In this document: one piece after another, positions 16,929 to 25,465 of the stretch
Numbering within the stretch: position 1 is the first letter of the stretch
How the letters are laid out: the number at the start of each line of letters is the position of its first letter
The notes under the pieces: model-generated
Databases searched by the model: none
What the model saw: the letters and a program-made list of their open reading frames with translations, nothing else
Told to the model about the DNA's origin: nothing
From: Paenibacillus prosopidis
GTDB lineage: Bacteria; Bacillota; Bacilli; Paenibacillales; Paenibacillaceae
Assembly: GCF_003337375.1 (NCBI RefSeq)
Contig: NZ_QPJD01000005.1
Coordinates: 248,001 to 312,000 of the forward strand
DNA length: 64,000 nt
Direction: 5' to 3'
Made by a program: the position numbers and the translations under genes

Positions 16929-18485
16929 TCATTTTTTGATCCACTCGTATAAAGTTATGTCAGCATACACCGGGTCGAATAAGGGATCCGAATGAAACTC
17001 GGCGACCGGTTCCACATGTTCCCGCATTTGCTGCCCTTGCTGTTCAAATCCCTGCAAAACATGATCCGTAATCAGTACATGGCGTTCGGGAATTGCTGCC
17101 GCTGTCGCTTTAAAATACTCATAAGTATAAATTCGCTGATGTTCGTAATCGGCTCCTAAATATTGCAGCACACGCGTCTCCTCCCAGGTGTACAGCACGA
17201 AAGGCTCCTTCAAAGCGCTTGCATACCGGTGAAGCTGATACACGGCCGGAACCTCGCCAGCCTGGCGCTGAAGCAGCTTCGCTCCGCTTGTAAGCTGAAC
17301 GGAAATTAGCGTAAATAAGAGTACATGAATGACTACGGGAATAGCCGATGATCGGAATAGACGTTCCGAACGCCGCGCTTCCCATATTGACGATGCTGTA
17401 TGGTTCGCCGCGCAGTATATAAAGAACAATATGGGACCGACCACCGGGGCAATGTGGCGGGGCTTCTCAATATTTTGGCCGAATAACGCCCACAGAAAAT
17501 ACGCTCCGCTGCAGACAGCAAGCCAAACATAAAATTGCCGGTTTTCCTGCTCCATTAGGGAAGCCGGCTGTCTTTCCTGATCTGCAGCGCGGCGCTGCCA
17601 AATCCCCATGCAGGTAACTCCAAAAAGCAGCGCAAGCAGGATGCCAACGCTAACTGAGCCGCCAAGCAGCGCATGCCCGATCAGATTATGGCCCAGCAGC
17701 TGCGGCAGCCTTTGGCCAAACGCCATGTTAGATGACGAGATTCCTCCCCCCCACTCTGAGAAATGGCCTTCCACAAATGCAACAGAAAGCTTCCAAAAAC
17801 CGGACAGGCTACCTTCCGAAAGCGCCAGCCCGACCACCCATACAAGTTGAGCAAACAAAGCCGCCGCAACGGACAACCAAAGACGCCTGCCTCTCTTCCC
17901 GGTTTGTTTGAACTGGGCAATCCACAGCGGCAGAAGTGCAAGTCCGAATGGGAAAAACGACAAGCGTGTCCCCATCAGAAGCCCGAACACCAGCATGGGA
18001 AGCAGATGCAGCAGCATGGAGCTTGGACGTCCTATCGCTGCCCGTATACTCCATAAATACCACCATAGCACGGCAATGCCCGCGCATTCGGACATCGGTC
18101 TCGCCGACATCATCCATAAATAAGGACTCGTCAAAACTAGCGCGGCAAACAATAGGCTTTTGACCCCGCCGCCGGTAAAACGATGCGCCAGCAGCGTCAT
18201 CGGAATCGCCGCGCTTAACGCCGCAAGCGTGTTGAATGCGGACAAGGCTCGAACAGGATCATCCATCCAGCGATGGATGACGGATGCTCCAAGAATAAAA
18301 TAAGGGTAGCCCGGGAAATGCGGCTGCATGGCCAGTAAATCGAACCGATGCAAAGCGAGCGCAAAATCCACCTCGTCCCAAGTGCGGGCAATTGGACTTG
18401 AATAGCGCAGACACATATAGACGAAGAAAAGGATGGCAATAGCGGCAAAGAACACTGTGCCTGCTTTGACTGCCTTACGCCTCAT
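16929..18485 (-). CDS. GT-C-type membrane glycosyltransferase
   Basis: A 518-residue protein with about ten to eleven transmembrane helices and a soluble C-terminal tail. The first extracytoplasmic loop after helix 1 carries WDEVDFALAL and HFPGYPYF. The acidic residues there are the usual catalytic and metal site of GT-C enzymes (PMT/ArnT-like) that use polyprenyl-phosphate sugars. The protein therefore likely moves a hexose from a lipid donor to an acceptor outside the membrane. Its ATG overlaps the stop of the preceding GT2 gene by four bases (ATGA), so translation is coupled. The acceptor is unknown. It is the last gene of a four-gene operon. Confidence 0.75.
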   Translation of the reverse strand: MRRKAVKAGTVFFAAIAILFFVYMCLRYSSPIARTWDEVDFALALHRFDLLAMQPHFPGYPYFILGASVIHRWMDDPVRALSAFNTLAALSAAIPMTLLAHRFTGGGVKSLLFAALVLTSPYLWMMSARPMSECAGIAVLWWYLWSIRAAIGRPSSMLLHLLPMLVFGLLMGTRLSFFPFGLALLPLWIAQFKQTGKRGRRLWLSVAAALFAQLVWVVGLALSEGSLSGFWKLSVAFVEGHFSEWGGGISSSNMAFGQRLPQLLGHNLIGHALLGGSVSVGILLALLFGVTCMGIWQRRAADQERQPASLMEQENRQFYVWLAVCSGAYFLWALFGQNIEKPRHIAPVVGPILFFIYCAANHTASSIWEARRSERLFRSSAIPVVIHVLLFTLISVQLTSGAKLLQRQAGEVPAVYQLHRYASALKEPFVLYTWEETRVLQYLGADYEHQRIYTYEYFKATAAAIPERHVLITDHVLQGFEQQGQQMREHVEPVAEFHSDPLFDPVYADITLYEWIKK

Positions 18486-19231
18486 AGGCTGGGTCTCTCC
18501 TTGCGGCGCAAAGCCTTTCCAGCTTCCCTTGCGGGCAATGGACGCCTCATTTCCTTGTAAATCGCGGGAATGACGGATGTCACGTACTGCCGGAACTTAA
18601 TAAATGATTGTCCCATCGTGCGCACCTGATAGGAGATCGGCACCTCTTCCAGGCGGAACCCCTGCCTTACTAAGTTGATCGTCAATACCTGGGCATAGTT
18701 ATAATCGTGAATAATCTCGGCCTTCTCCATTGCCTCGCGGGAAAATCCCCTCATCCCGGATTGTCCGTCATAAATCCATTTGCGCAAAAGTATAGCCTGC
18801 AGCAGCGTAAACACATAGTTTCCAAGCCTGCGGTGCAGCTTCATTCCGCGAATCTGTCCTTTGAATCGCGAGCCGAAGGTGTAATCGGCGAAGCCTGCGA
18901 TAATCGGCGCAAGAACGTCGGGAATTTGCTCAGGCGGATATTCATTGTCAGCGTCGATCATCAGCCCGATCGCGGCATCCATTCTGCAGCATTCCGCCAA
19001 CCCTTCACGAACGGCAGCACCTAGTCCCCGGTTGCGGCTAAAGGAAACAATGCGGTCGGCTCCCGCCTGTTTCGCGACAGCCGCCGTTTCATCTGTGGAG
19101 CCGTCATCGATGACAAGCACCTCAACCTTATAATCAGGGTGAAACTTCCGCGGGATTCTGGCAATCACGCCCGCGATATTGCTTTCTTCATTGTGCGCCG
19201 GCATGAAGACGACGATCTTCTGTTTGTCCAT
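18482..19231 (-). CDS. GT2 polyprenyl-phosphate glycosyltransferase (DPM-like)
   Basis: A 249-residue family-2 glycosyltransferase of the dolichol-phosphate mannosyltransferase type. Motifs: MPAHNEESNIAGVI at the N-terminus, VLVIDDGSTDET, the catalytic DADNEYPPE (DxD-like), FGSRFKGQIRGMKLHRRLGN and GQSGMRGFSREA. No large C-terminal membrane domain is present, so it resembles the minimal cytosolic DPM form. It would load a hexose from a nucleotide sugar onto undecaprenyl phosphate for the GT-C enzyme encoded next. Confidence 0.85.
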   Translation of the reverse strand: MDKQKIVVFMPAHNEESNIAGVIARIPRKFHPDYKVEVLVIDDGSTDETAAVAKQAGADRIVSFSRNRGLGAAVREGLAECCRMDAAIGLMIDADNEYPPEQIPDVLAPIIAGFADYTFGSRFKGQIRGMKLHRRLGNYVFTLLQAILLRKWIYDGQSGMRGFSREAMEKAEIIHDYNYAQVLTINLVRQGFRLEEVPISYQVRTMGQSFIKFRQYVTSVIPAIYKEMRRPLPAREAGKALRRKERPSL

Positions 19232-19256
19232 GATGTGTTCCTTTCCCGTTCCCGCG

Positions 19257-20723
19257 TTATTTTGTCTTCATAGCCTCCGAGAGTACCGTTCCTCTGCTGC
19301 TGCTTGGGACCGGAGCTCCAAGCAAATAAGCTAAAGTAGGAGCAATCGATATAAGGGAATGCTTCTCTTCGATGCGCAGCCCCTGCTGAATGAACGGACC
19401 GTGCATAAAAAACGGTACAAACCGCTCTCCTTCATCTAGATGGCCATGTCCACCGATGCCGTCGGCCTGTCCGTGATCCGCGCACACGAGCAGTGTCGTA
19501 TTGTTCATCATGCCGCGGTTTTCCAACCAGCCTACAAACTCTTCGATTAAACGGTCGGCTTCCTCGATCTTCTGCACGTATTCATCATACAGCACGCCCC
19601 GGCTATGTCCGGTTTGATCAACACCAATCAACTGGGCTACCAGCAAATCCGGATTCTGCTCTTCCATGATCCGCTTGGCGCGCTCGATGATATTCCTGTC
19701 CGCAACGTCGTTATGCATCACGGCCGTAACGCTTTCCACATCATTGCCCATGGAATCGATCAAATGGGCGATACCGAGCAGCCTGCCGGTTTTACCGACC
19801 TTGCGGAGCGAGTCAAAGATGCTTTCCACCTTAATGCCCAGTTTCCACACCATGTTAGAGCGAATACCGTGTTCGCGCGGGTACGTGCCCGTGAACATGG
19901 AAGAGAAGCAGACGACCGTACGCGCCGGATAAACCGTCTCCATTTGGGCATACTCGGTTCCTTCGGCTCTTAGCTTTTTCAGAAAAGGCGCGTTAGCTTC
20001 TTCGAACCTTTCCTTGCGCATGCCGTCAATGACAATGACAATAACTTTCTCGTTAACAGCACTCTTCGGCCAGCCGGACTTGTCCGTTAACGGGGAATTC
20101 TCCGCCGGCTTCCAATCGAACAGATTCGCGTGAAGCACATAGCTGTACAGCCACAAGCATACGGCAAAAATAACAGGCGTAAGCAATTGCGCAGCATTGA
20201 ATGCTTCAAACGTGCCGGTGGAATAAAAAACGTGATAGAAATGGTTCCAGATCAACAGCAGCAGCAAAAACTTAGGCATTTGCTCCTGCGCGTTGCCGCT
20301 GGTCGAATCGCTGTTTTTCAGAACCAGCTTCCAGAAACGGGTGAAATTCCACCACGAAGTACCGATCCGCAAATGGTAATAGAATGTGCCCCAAAAATAG
20401 ACGGTGAAAAAAAAGAATAGGCCAAGCGCAAGCAAATAAAGGGAGAGGCTCCCATGATCCCAGACGAGCAGCGCGGCTATGAGCGGCAGCCACAAATAAT
20501 TGCGAAGCATTAGAGGAAAATCAAAGCAGTAATAAATAACAAAAATAGGTAACGTTATCAACAATCCAAGTCCGGCTGCGCTCCAGAAACCCATATCGGA
20601 CCACTCGCCTATGCGATAAAGCAGAAAAACGCCGATTACAAAAATCGGGGTAAACGGCTTCCCTTCATTCAACAGATTCCAACATCTCGCAGCCACAATT
20701 TCAAATGGGGATGCCTTTTTCAT
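19257..20723 (-). CDS. Membrane-anchored alkaline-phosphatase-superfamily phosphodiesterase
   Basis: 488 residues: five to six transmembrane helices (about 25-215), then a type I phosphodiesterase/nucleotide-pyrophosphatase domain (about 225-480). Metal and active-site motifs are VIVIDGMR, the nucleophile region YPARTVVCFSSMFTG, GVDQTGHSRG, and ADHGQADGIGGHGH. The catalytic domain is probably extracytoplasmic. It could cleave a lipid-linked phosphate or a phosphodiester in a surface polymer. It follows the flippase-like gene by seven bases and precedes the GT2 gene by 25. Confidence 0.8.
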   Translation of the reverse strand: MKKASPFEIVAARCWNLLNEGKPFTPIFVIGVFLLYRIGEWSDMGFWSAAGLGLLITLPIFVIYYCFDFPLMLRNYLWLPLIAALLVWDHGSLSLYLLALGLFFFFTVYFWGTFYYHLRIGTSWWNFTRFWKLVLKNSDSTSGNAQEQMPKFLLLLLIWNHFYHVFYSTGTFEAFNAAQLLTPVIFAVCLWLYSYVLHANLFDWKPAENSPLTDKSGWPKSAVNEKVIVIVIDGMRKERFEEANAPFLKKLRAEGTEYAQMETVYPARTVVCFSSMFTGTYPREHGIRSNMVWKLGIKVESIFDSLRKVGKTGRLLGIAHLIDSMGNDVESVTAVMHNDVADRNIIERAKRIMEEQNPDLLVAQLIGVDQTGHSRGVLYDEYVQKIEEADRLIEEFVGWLENRGMMNNTTLLVCADHGQADGIGGHGHLDEGERFVPFFMHGPFIQQGLRIEEKHSLISIAPTLAYLLGAPVPSSSRGTVLSEAMKTK

Positions 20724-20730
20724 AATAAAA

Positions 20731-21663
20731 TCATTCCTTTTCTATTCTTCTTTCCTTGATCCATACTCTCGCTTCCCTCCAACCGAGCGGCATGCGCAGC
20801 AGAGAATAAGCTCCCATTCCGAAGGCGAACGCAAACTTAAACGCATGGGACAAAATCGCCGCCCCGTACGCTTCCCTCCCGTTTATTCCGAGCACTGCTA
20901 GTGAACCGCTCAAGGTGCTTTCATAGGTGCCGATGCCACCAGGAGTAATGTGAAAGATTTGTCCGGCTATGGTCATGCTGTTAACCCAAACGAGGGGGAC
21001 GGCACCCAATTTCAACTTAAGAACGCTGGCAATGCCGTAAATAATGCCCGCTTCCAAAATCCAGCTCACCGCTATCGCTGACATGATAAAGAGCCCTTTG
21101 CCCGAGAGCATCGTCACTTTGAAATGTGCCAAGTGCTTTTGTATAAGCGGCATTTTTTTTATGACGGGAAGCTTGTATATAACAGCCAGAAGGATAGCTG
21201 CTGCCAGCAATACGGCGACCCATAGCCATGAGGATGGCAGCCCGAGCCAAAGGATACCTATGCCGGCATACAAGCATAAAGTGAGCATATCGAGCACACG
21301 CATGACGGTTACCGAATGCAACGCCTCGTCCCACGTTTTATTAGCCATTTTTTTCAAAAACCCGGCTCGGACAATGTCTCCTACTTTTAACGGCAGCAGA
21401 TGGTTTACCAGCAAGCTATAGATGATTCCATGAAAAAACACGCCAAAGCGCTCGTTTGATCCTACATATCTTCGCCATGCCTCTGCCTTCAGGGCAAACG
21501 ACAATAAATAAGCCGTAAACATGAATATAAGCCACTTTGGCTGCTTAACAAGCAAAAGCAGATCGCCCAGCCATTCATCCTTATCGAACCACCGCCATGT
21601 CATCCAAACGAAAACAGCAAGCAAAATAACCGCCGACAGACGTATGATCCATTTTATCCGCAT
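20731..21663 (-). CDS. Flippase-like integral membrane protein (LPG-synthase TM / UPF0104)
   Basis: 310 residues with seven to eight helices, matching the lysylphosphatidylglycerol-synthase transmembrane family (UPF0104, as in MprF N-terminus and AglD-type proteins). Signature blocks: LLVNHLLPLKVGDIVRAGFL and GGIGTYESTLSGSLAVLG. The catalytic lysyl-transfer domain of MprF is absent. In a glycosylation operon the likely job is movement of a lipid-linked sugar across the membrane. AAGGGA precedes the ATG. First gene of the operon, with a Fur-like box 26 bases upstream. Confidence 0.82.
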   Translation of the reverse strand: MRIKWIIRLSAVILLAVFVWMTWRWFDKDEWLGDLLLLVKQPKWLIFMFTAYLLSFALKAEAWRRYVGSNERFGVFFHGIIYSLLVNHLLPLKVGDIVRAGFLKKMANKTWDEALHSVTVMRVLDMLTLCLYAGIGILWLGLPSSWLWVAVLLAAAILLAVIYKLPVIKKMPLIQKHLAHFKVTMLSGKGLFIMSAIAVSWILEAGIIYGIASVLKLKLGAVPLVWVNSMTIAGQIFHITPGGIGTYESTLSGSLAVLGINGREAYGAAILSHAFKFAFAFGMGAYSLLRMPLGWREARVWIKERRIEKE

Positions 21664-21688
21664 AATAAGACGTCCCTTTTCTTCAGCA

Positions 21689-21707
21689 GTAAATAATAAT
21701 CATTCTC
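21689..21707 (-). promoter_or_regulatory. Fur-like box before the glycosylation operon
   Basis: The core AATAATAATCATTCTC agrees with 14 of 16 bases of the Fur consensus core, and 15 of 19 over the full length. Read leftward, TGAGAATGATTATTA matches the 7-1-7 Fur motif at 13 of 15. It lies 26 bases upstream of the first gene. Confidence 0.5.
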
Positions 21708-21861
21708 AATTAATGATTTCAATATATGTTTTTTTGGGACAATCGTCAATGACTTGGTTGATTTTACATCCTATTATCTTGGCTGTCTCCCCTTCCGCCT
21801 CTAGACCGAGATCAAGAGCATGCTTAAGACGGTACTCTCATAAAATGGTTTTGTTTTACAA

Positions 21862-21877
21862 TTATTGCATGCAATAA
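21862..21877. promoter_or_regulatory. Perfect 16-base palindrome upstream of the ABC exporter
   Basis: TTATTGCATGCAATAA is its own reverse complement and lies 61 bases before the ABC ATPase start, next to AT-rich candidate promoter hexamers. It looks like an operator; no regulator gene is adjacent. Confidence 0.4.
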
Positions 21878-21937
21878 AACATAAGCTTATTCTTCCGAAG
21901 TCAGTTTTGCTTCACAAAACTTTTAGGAGGTTACCTA

Positions 21938-22867
21938 ATGCCCGTATTGGAAGTGCTTCATTTAAAAAAATCATTTGGTGGGGTCACCGCTGTGGAAGAC
22001 ATCAGCTTCTCGGTGGAAGCCGGAGAAGTATTCACGATTATCGGCCCGAACGGCGCCGGCAAGACAACAACGCTCGAGATGATTGAAGGGCTTCAATCCC
22101 CCGATGCAGGTCAAATTCAGTTCGGATCCTTGAGCTGGTCCAAAAACAGCGAGCAAATCAAAGTAACGATCGGCGTACAGCCACAGTCAGGCGCCTTGTT
22201 CGACTTGTTGACCGTTGAGGAAAATCTCGATTTGTTCGCGACGTTCTACCCGAAATCGCGGCCCGCAGCGGAAGTGCTTGAAATGATCAGCCTGACCGAC
22301 CAGCGCAACAAACAGGTAAAGAAGCTGTCCGGCGGTCAACGGCAGCGGCTGGCCATTGGGCTCGCTATGATTAACGATCCGACGCTGATCTTTCTGGATG
22401 AGCCTACAACCGGACTCGATCCGCAGGCAAGAAGAAACATTTGGGACATTATTCTCAAGCTGAAGGAGCTTGGCAAAACGACCATACTTACAACGCATTA
22501 CATGGAGGAAGCCGAAAAGCTGAGCGACCGCGTCTGTATTGTCGACCAAGGGAAGGTCGTCACGCTCGATACGCCAGCCGCTCTTATCGACCGGCTCACG
22601 AAGGAACGGGAGGTGCGGCTCTCCATGCTGGACGGTGAAGCGGCGGCGATCGAGACCGAGAAAGTAGCGCTTCTCCACCCGGCAGTCGTGCGGACGAACC
22701 GCGAGGGCTCTTCGCTCCAGCTGTGGACAACGCAGCCTGAGGACACGCTGTATGAATTGTTCGGCTTTACGAAGGATCGCGGATTCCGGGTGGAGCAAAT
22801 ATCGATCCGCGAAATGAGTCTGGAAGATGTGTTCATTGCCTTCACGGGCAAAGAATGGAGGGACTAA
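21938..22867 (+). CDS. ABC-2 exporter ATP-binding protein
   Basis: 309-residue ATPase. Walker A GPNGAGKTT (36-44), Q-loop at VQPQSG, signature LSGGQRQR (130-137), Walker B LIFLDEPTTGLDP with catalytic E155, and the H-loop TTHYMEEAEKL are all present. The C-terminal 90 residues are the extension typical of drug- and antibiotic-exporting ABC-2 ATPases (DrrA-like). AGGAGG lies nine bases before the ATG. The permease gene follows directly: TAA and the next ATG touch. Confidence 0.92.
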   Translation: MPVLEVLHLKKSFGGVTAVEDISFSVEAGEVFTIIGPNGAGKTTTLEMIEGLQSPDAGQIQFGSLSWSKNSEQIKVTIGVQPQSGALFDLLTVEENLDLFATFYPKSRPAAEVLEMISLTDQRNKQVKKLSGGQRQRLAIGLAMINDPTLIFLDEPTTGLDPQARRNIWDIILKLKELGKTTILTTHYMEEAEKLSDRVCIVDQGKVVTLDTPAALIDRLTKEREVRLSMLDGEAAAIETEKVALLHPAVVRTNREGSSLQLWTTQPEDTLYELFGFTKDRGFRVEQISIREMSLEDVFIAFTGKEWRD

Positions 22868-23989
22868 ATGAACAGCTCCAAGCAATTTTTCAAAATGTTC
22901 ACCGCTCAGATCAAAATGATGTGTCGCGAGAAGCAAGTGTGGTTTTGGAATATCTTTTTCCCCGTTATATTAATGGTATTATTTATGATTATTTTCGGGG
23001 GAGGCTCCGGTGACAGCTTTAAAGCGAAGATCGCCGTTGCGGATCCGCAGCCAAACACCACCTCCGGCATGCTGCTCGAGCAGCTGCGGCAAATACCTGT
23101 GTTCGAATTTAAAGAAGAGCTGCCTGTCAGCAAAGAGCAAGGCACCGAATGGGTTGAAAAGCAAGATATCGATGCGCTTATCGTCCTGCCTGCTTCCGAA
23201 GATGCCGCAACGATGCAGCTTATCGTTAATAAGGAAGATGAAAAAGGCGCTGCCGCGCAAGCGATCTCCGGTATTTTGGACAAATTTATTCAGCAGGCTA
23301 ATTTAGCTGCGGTCGGCGCGACGCCTACGTTCAGCATGACCATGGATTCCGTATCCTCCGGTGCTGATGATTTAAGTTATGAAGATTTTCTGCTCACCGG
23401 TATGATCGGTCTGTCAGTCGCTCAGGGCGGATTATTCGGGATGGTCGATCTGGTGGAGATGCGCCGCCGCGGATTAATGAAGCGGCTCCGCATGACTCCT
23501 GCCAAAATGGGGCTGTATGGTCTCGCCGGCATGCTCGTGCGCCTCATGCTCGGTATCATTCAAATCGTCATTTTATCGCTTATTGGCGTATTCGGCTTTG
23601 GGGCCAGCCTGCATGTTAATGTGTTCAGCTTAGTGATCGCCTTTTTTGCAGGCGGGCTTGTATTTAATGCGATGGGGTATTTATTCTCTTCGTTCAGCAA
23701 AACGATCGAGGCTTACATGGGGATGGCAAACATTGCGAGTATGCTCATGATGTTCCTCAGCGGCGTCTTCTTCCCGCTCGAAACGCTGCCTGAATGGCTG
23801 CAGCCGGTTACGCAAATACTGCCGCTCACTTACTTCGTTGACGGCATGCGCGACGGTCTCATTTACGCTTCAGGCGTATCGTCCGTCTCCTTCTGGATTG
23901 GAATGGGCATTATGCTGCTATGGGGTGTTGTTTCTTTCTTAGTTGGCTCGCAGGTGTATAAAGCCAAGTCGATCGCATCGGCGAGATAA
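22868..23989 (+). CDS. ABC-2 exporter permease
   Basis: A 373-residue ABC-2 type permease: one N-terminal helix (VWFWNIFFPVILMVLFMIIF), an extracytoplasmic domain of about 140 residues, then five helices between about 180 and 365, with the family block GVFFPLETLPEWLQPVTQILPLTYFVDGMR. It starts one base after the ATPase stop, so the two form a transporter. The substrate (drug, peptide or lipid) cannot be told from sequence. Confidence 0.88.
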   Translation: MNSSKQFFKMFTAQIKMMCREKQVWFWNIFFPVILMVLFMIIFGGGSGDSFKAKIAVADPQPNTTSGMLLEQLRQIPVFEFKEELPVSKEQGTEWVEKQDIDALIVLPASEDAATMQLIVNKEDEKGAAAQAISGILDKFIQQANLAAVGATPTFSMTMDSVSSGADDLSYEDFLLTGMIGLSVAQGGLFGMVDLVEMRRRGLMKRLRMTPAKMGLYGLAGMLVRLMLGIIQIVILSLIGVFGFGASLHVNVFSLVIAFFAGGLVFNAMGYLFSSFSKTIEAYMGMANIASMLMMFLSGVFFPLETLPEWLQPVTQILPLTYFVDGMRDGLIYASGVSSVSFWIGMGIMLLWGVVSFLVGSQVYKAKSIASAR

Positions 23990-24009
23990 AAGAACGATTT
24001 CCTGCAAAT

Positions 24010-24053
24010 AAGGCTGCCCTTCCATGTGGATTTTTCCACAGAAGGGCAGCCTT
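24010..24053. terminator. Bidirectional terminator between exporter and CDF genes
   Basis: A 13-base-pair stem, AAGGCTGCCCTTC with GAAGGGCAGCCTT, has an inner TGTGG/CCACA pairing. It lies between the convergent ABC permease and CDF genes. Confidence 0.8.
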
Positions 24054-24055
24054 AA

Positions 24056-25147
24056 CTATACCTTCAATGCAGCATGCTGCAGCTGCGACTTTTCGATTTG
24101 AATCGTAGCGTGTTCGATTTGAAATTCCGCTGCAATTTGCCGGATCGCTTCCTGCAGTACCACTTGGCTGTCTGCGCTGTCCTCAACAAGAAGATGGCAG
24201 CTTAAGGAGTCGAGTCCTGACGTGATCGTCCAAATATGGAGATCATGCACTTCTTTTACCCCTTTGATTTGGAGCAGCGTGGCTGTTACATGCTCACAAT
24301 CGATTGTGAGCGGCGTTCCCTCCATCAAAATATGGACGGTTGATTGGATGATTCCCCATGCGCTTTTTAAAATAAGCAACGCTACGATGACGCTGATAAT
24401 AGGATCGGCTATATACCAGGAGAATAGCGACATTAGAACCGCCGCGATTATCGCGCCTACTGAGCCTATCGCATCCCCGATTATGTGAAGGTACGCACTG
24501 CGAACGTTTAAATTGTCCTTCACATCGGCCTTCCTCATCAAAAACCATGCGCTCGCCAGGTTGGCAAGCAAACCAATGACCGCTATGATCATCATCGAGC
24601 CGCTTGCAACGGTTGGCGGTTCCCAGAACCGTTTTACAGCTTCGGCTATAATGAAAGCCGCAATGACAAACAGCGTAACCCCATTCAATAACGCCGCTAG
24701 TATCTCAAACCGGTGAAAGCCGTAGGTTTTGTTCCGCGACGGCGGCCTGACCGCAAACCACATGGCTGCTAAACTTAAGGCCAGCGCAGCGGCATCGCTG
24801 AGCATGTGGCCGGAATCAGACAAAAGCGCAAGCGAGTTGGTCAGCAAGCCTCCGATAAACTCCAAAAGCATGATGCCCGATGTAATAAGTAGAGCGATGA
24901 GCAGTCCGGCTTTGTTGTTCGGGCCATGATGGTGATGCCCGTGATGGCCATGCGAGTGACCGTGGTGATGTCCGTGACTGTGACTGTGACTGTGCTTGTG
25001 CTTATGATCATGAGAGTACTCATGATTATGTTCATGTTCATGAGTGTGCTTATGATTATGATCATGTTTATGCGCATGCTCGGCGTGCTGCCCTTTACCG
25101 CATGTATGGGTATGTTCGCTGTTATGCTCCTGCTTGTTACTGCTCAT
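24056..25147 (-). CDS. CDF zinc/cobalt efflux protein with very His-rich N-terminus
   Basis: 364-residue cation diffusion facilitator that exports Zn(II) or related divalent metals in exchange for protons (CzcD/ZitB type). Six helices begin near residue 82. The metal site motifs LSDSGHMLSDA in helix 2 and HIIGDAIGSVGA in helix 5 form the H-D/H-D tetrahedral site of zinc exporters. The cytosolic C-terminal domain has HDLHIWTITSG. Residues 8-74 contain 32 histidines in HxH and HHH runs, far more than usual, and probably buffer zinc. GGGGGAG before the ATG at 25147 sets the start. An ArsR-type operator lies 62 bases upstream. Confidence 0.93.
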   Translation of the reverse strand: MSSNKQEHNSEHTHTCGKGQHAEHAHKHDHNHKHTHEHEHNHEYSHDHKHKHSHSHSHGHHHGHSHGHHGHHHHGPNNKAGLLIALLITSGIMLLEFIGGLLTNSLALLSDSGHMLSDAAALALSLAAMWFAVRPPSRNKTYGFHRFEILAALLNGVTLFVIAAFIIAEAVKRFWEPPTVASGSMMIIAVIGLLANLASAWFLMRKADVKDNLNVRSAYLHIIGDAIGSVGAIIAAVLMSLFSWYIADPIISVIVALLILKSAWGIIQSTVHILMEGTPLTIDCEHVTATLLQIKGVKEVHDLHIWTITSGLDSLSCHLLVEDSADSQVVLQEAIRQIAAEFQIEHATIQIEKSQLQHAALKV

Positions 25148-25208
25148 CAAAATCTCCCCCAGTTCGACTGCCCAAAACAAATACCTGCAGCGATTTAAGC
25201 TAATCAAA

Positions 25209-25242
25209 ATAATACATATGAACACATGCTCATATGTATTAT
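25209..25242 (-). promoter_or_regulatory. ArsR/SmtB-type operator of the CDF gene
   Basis: Perfect 13-base arms (ATAATACATATGA and TCATATGTATTAT) are separated by eight bases. The core TGAACA-CA-TGCTCA matches operators bound by zinc-sensing ArsR/SmtB repressors such as CzrA and CadC. It would derepress the exporter when zinc is high. The rest of 25148-25465 holds no supportable gene. Confidence 0.7.
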
Positions 25243-25378
25243 ATGTAAAACCTTCCTTCCTTGCAACAGCATTTTACATAGTACTTCTTTTGCAATCAAT
25301 AGGTTCAAGTGATGTAGCTTCATTTTGCTCCAATCAACCTGGAAATAAAACTTGCTCCTGCCGCTTCCCCTTGAACAT

Positions 25379-25408
25379 AAAAATCCGGCTCCAAAAAAGA
25401 GAGCCGGA
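25379..25408 (-). terminator. Terminator downstream of the SDR gene
   Basis: Read leftward, TCCGGCTC pairs with GAGCCGGA and five T residues follow. Confidence 0.8.
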
Positions 25409-25465
25409 CAATGCTGCTTCTTGAACTACAAACAGATTAGCCATACCACCATGGAGTCCTGATGA

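Noticed and set aside
22187-22936. 249-codon leftward frame
   Set aside because: Antisense to a fully convincing ABC ATPase gene; codon-bias shadow.
24926-25198. 90-codon Met/Val-rich rightward frame
   Set aside because: It is the complement of the His-rich codons of the CDF gene (CAT read as ATG).
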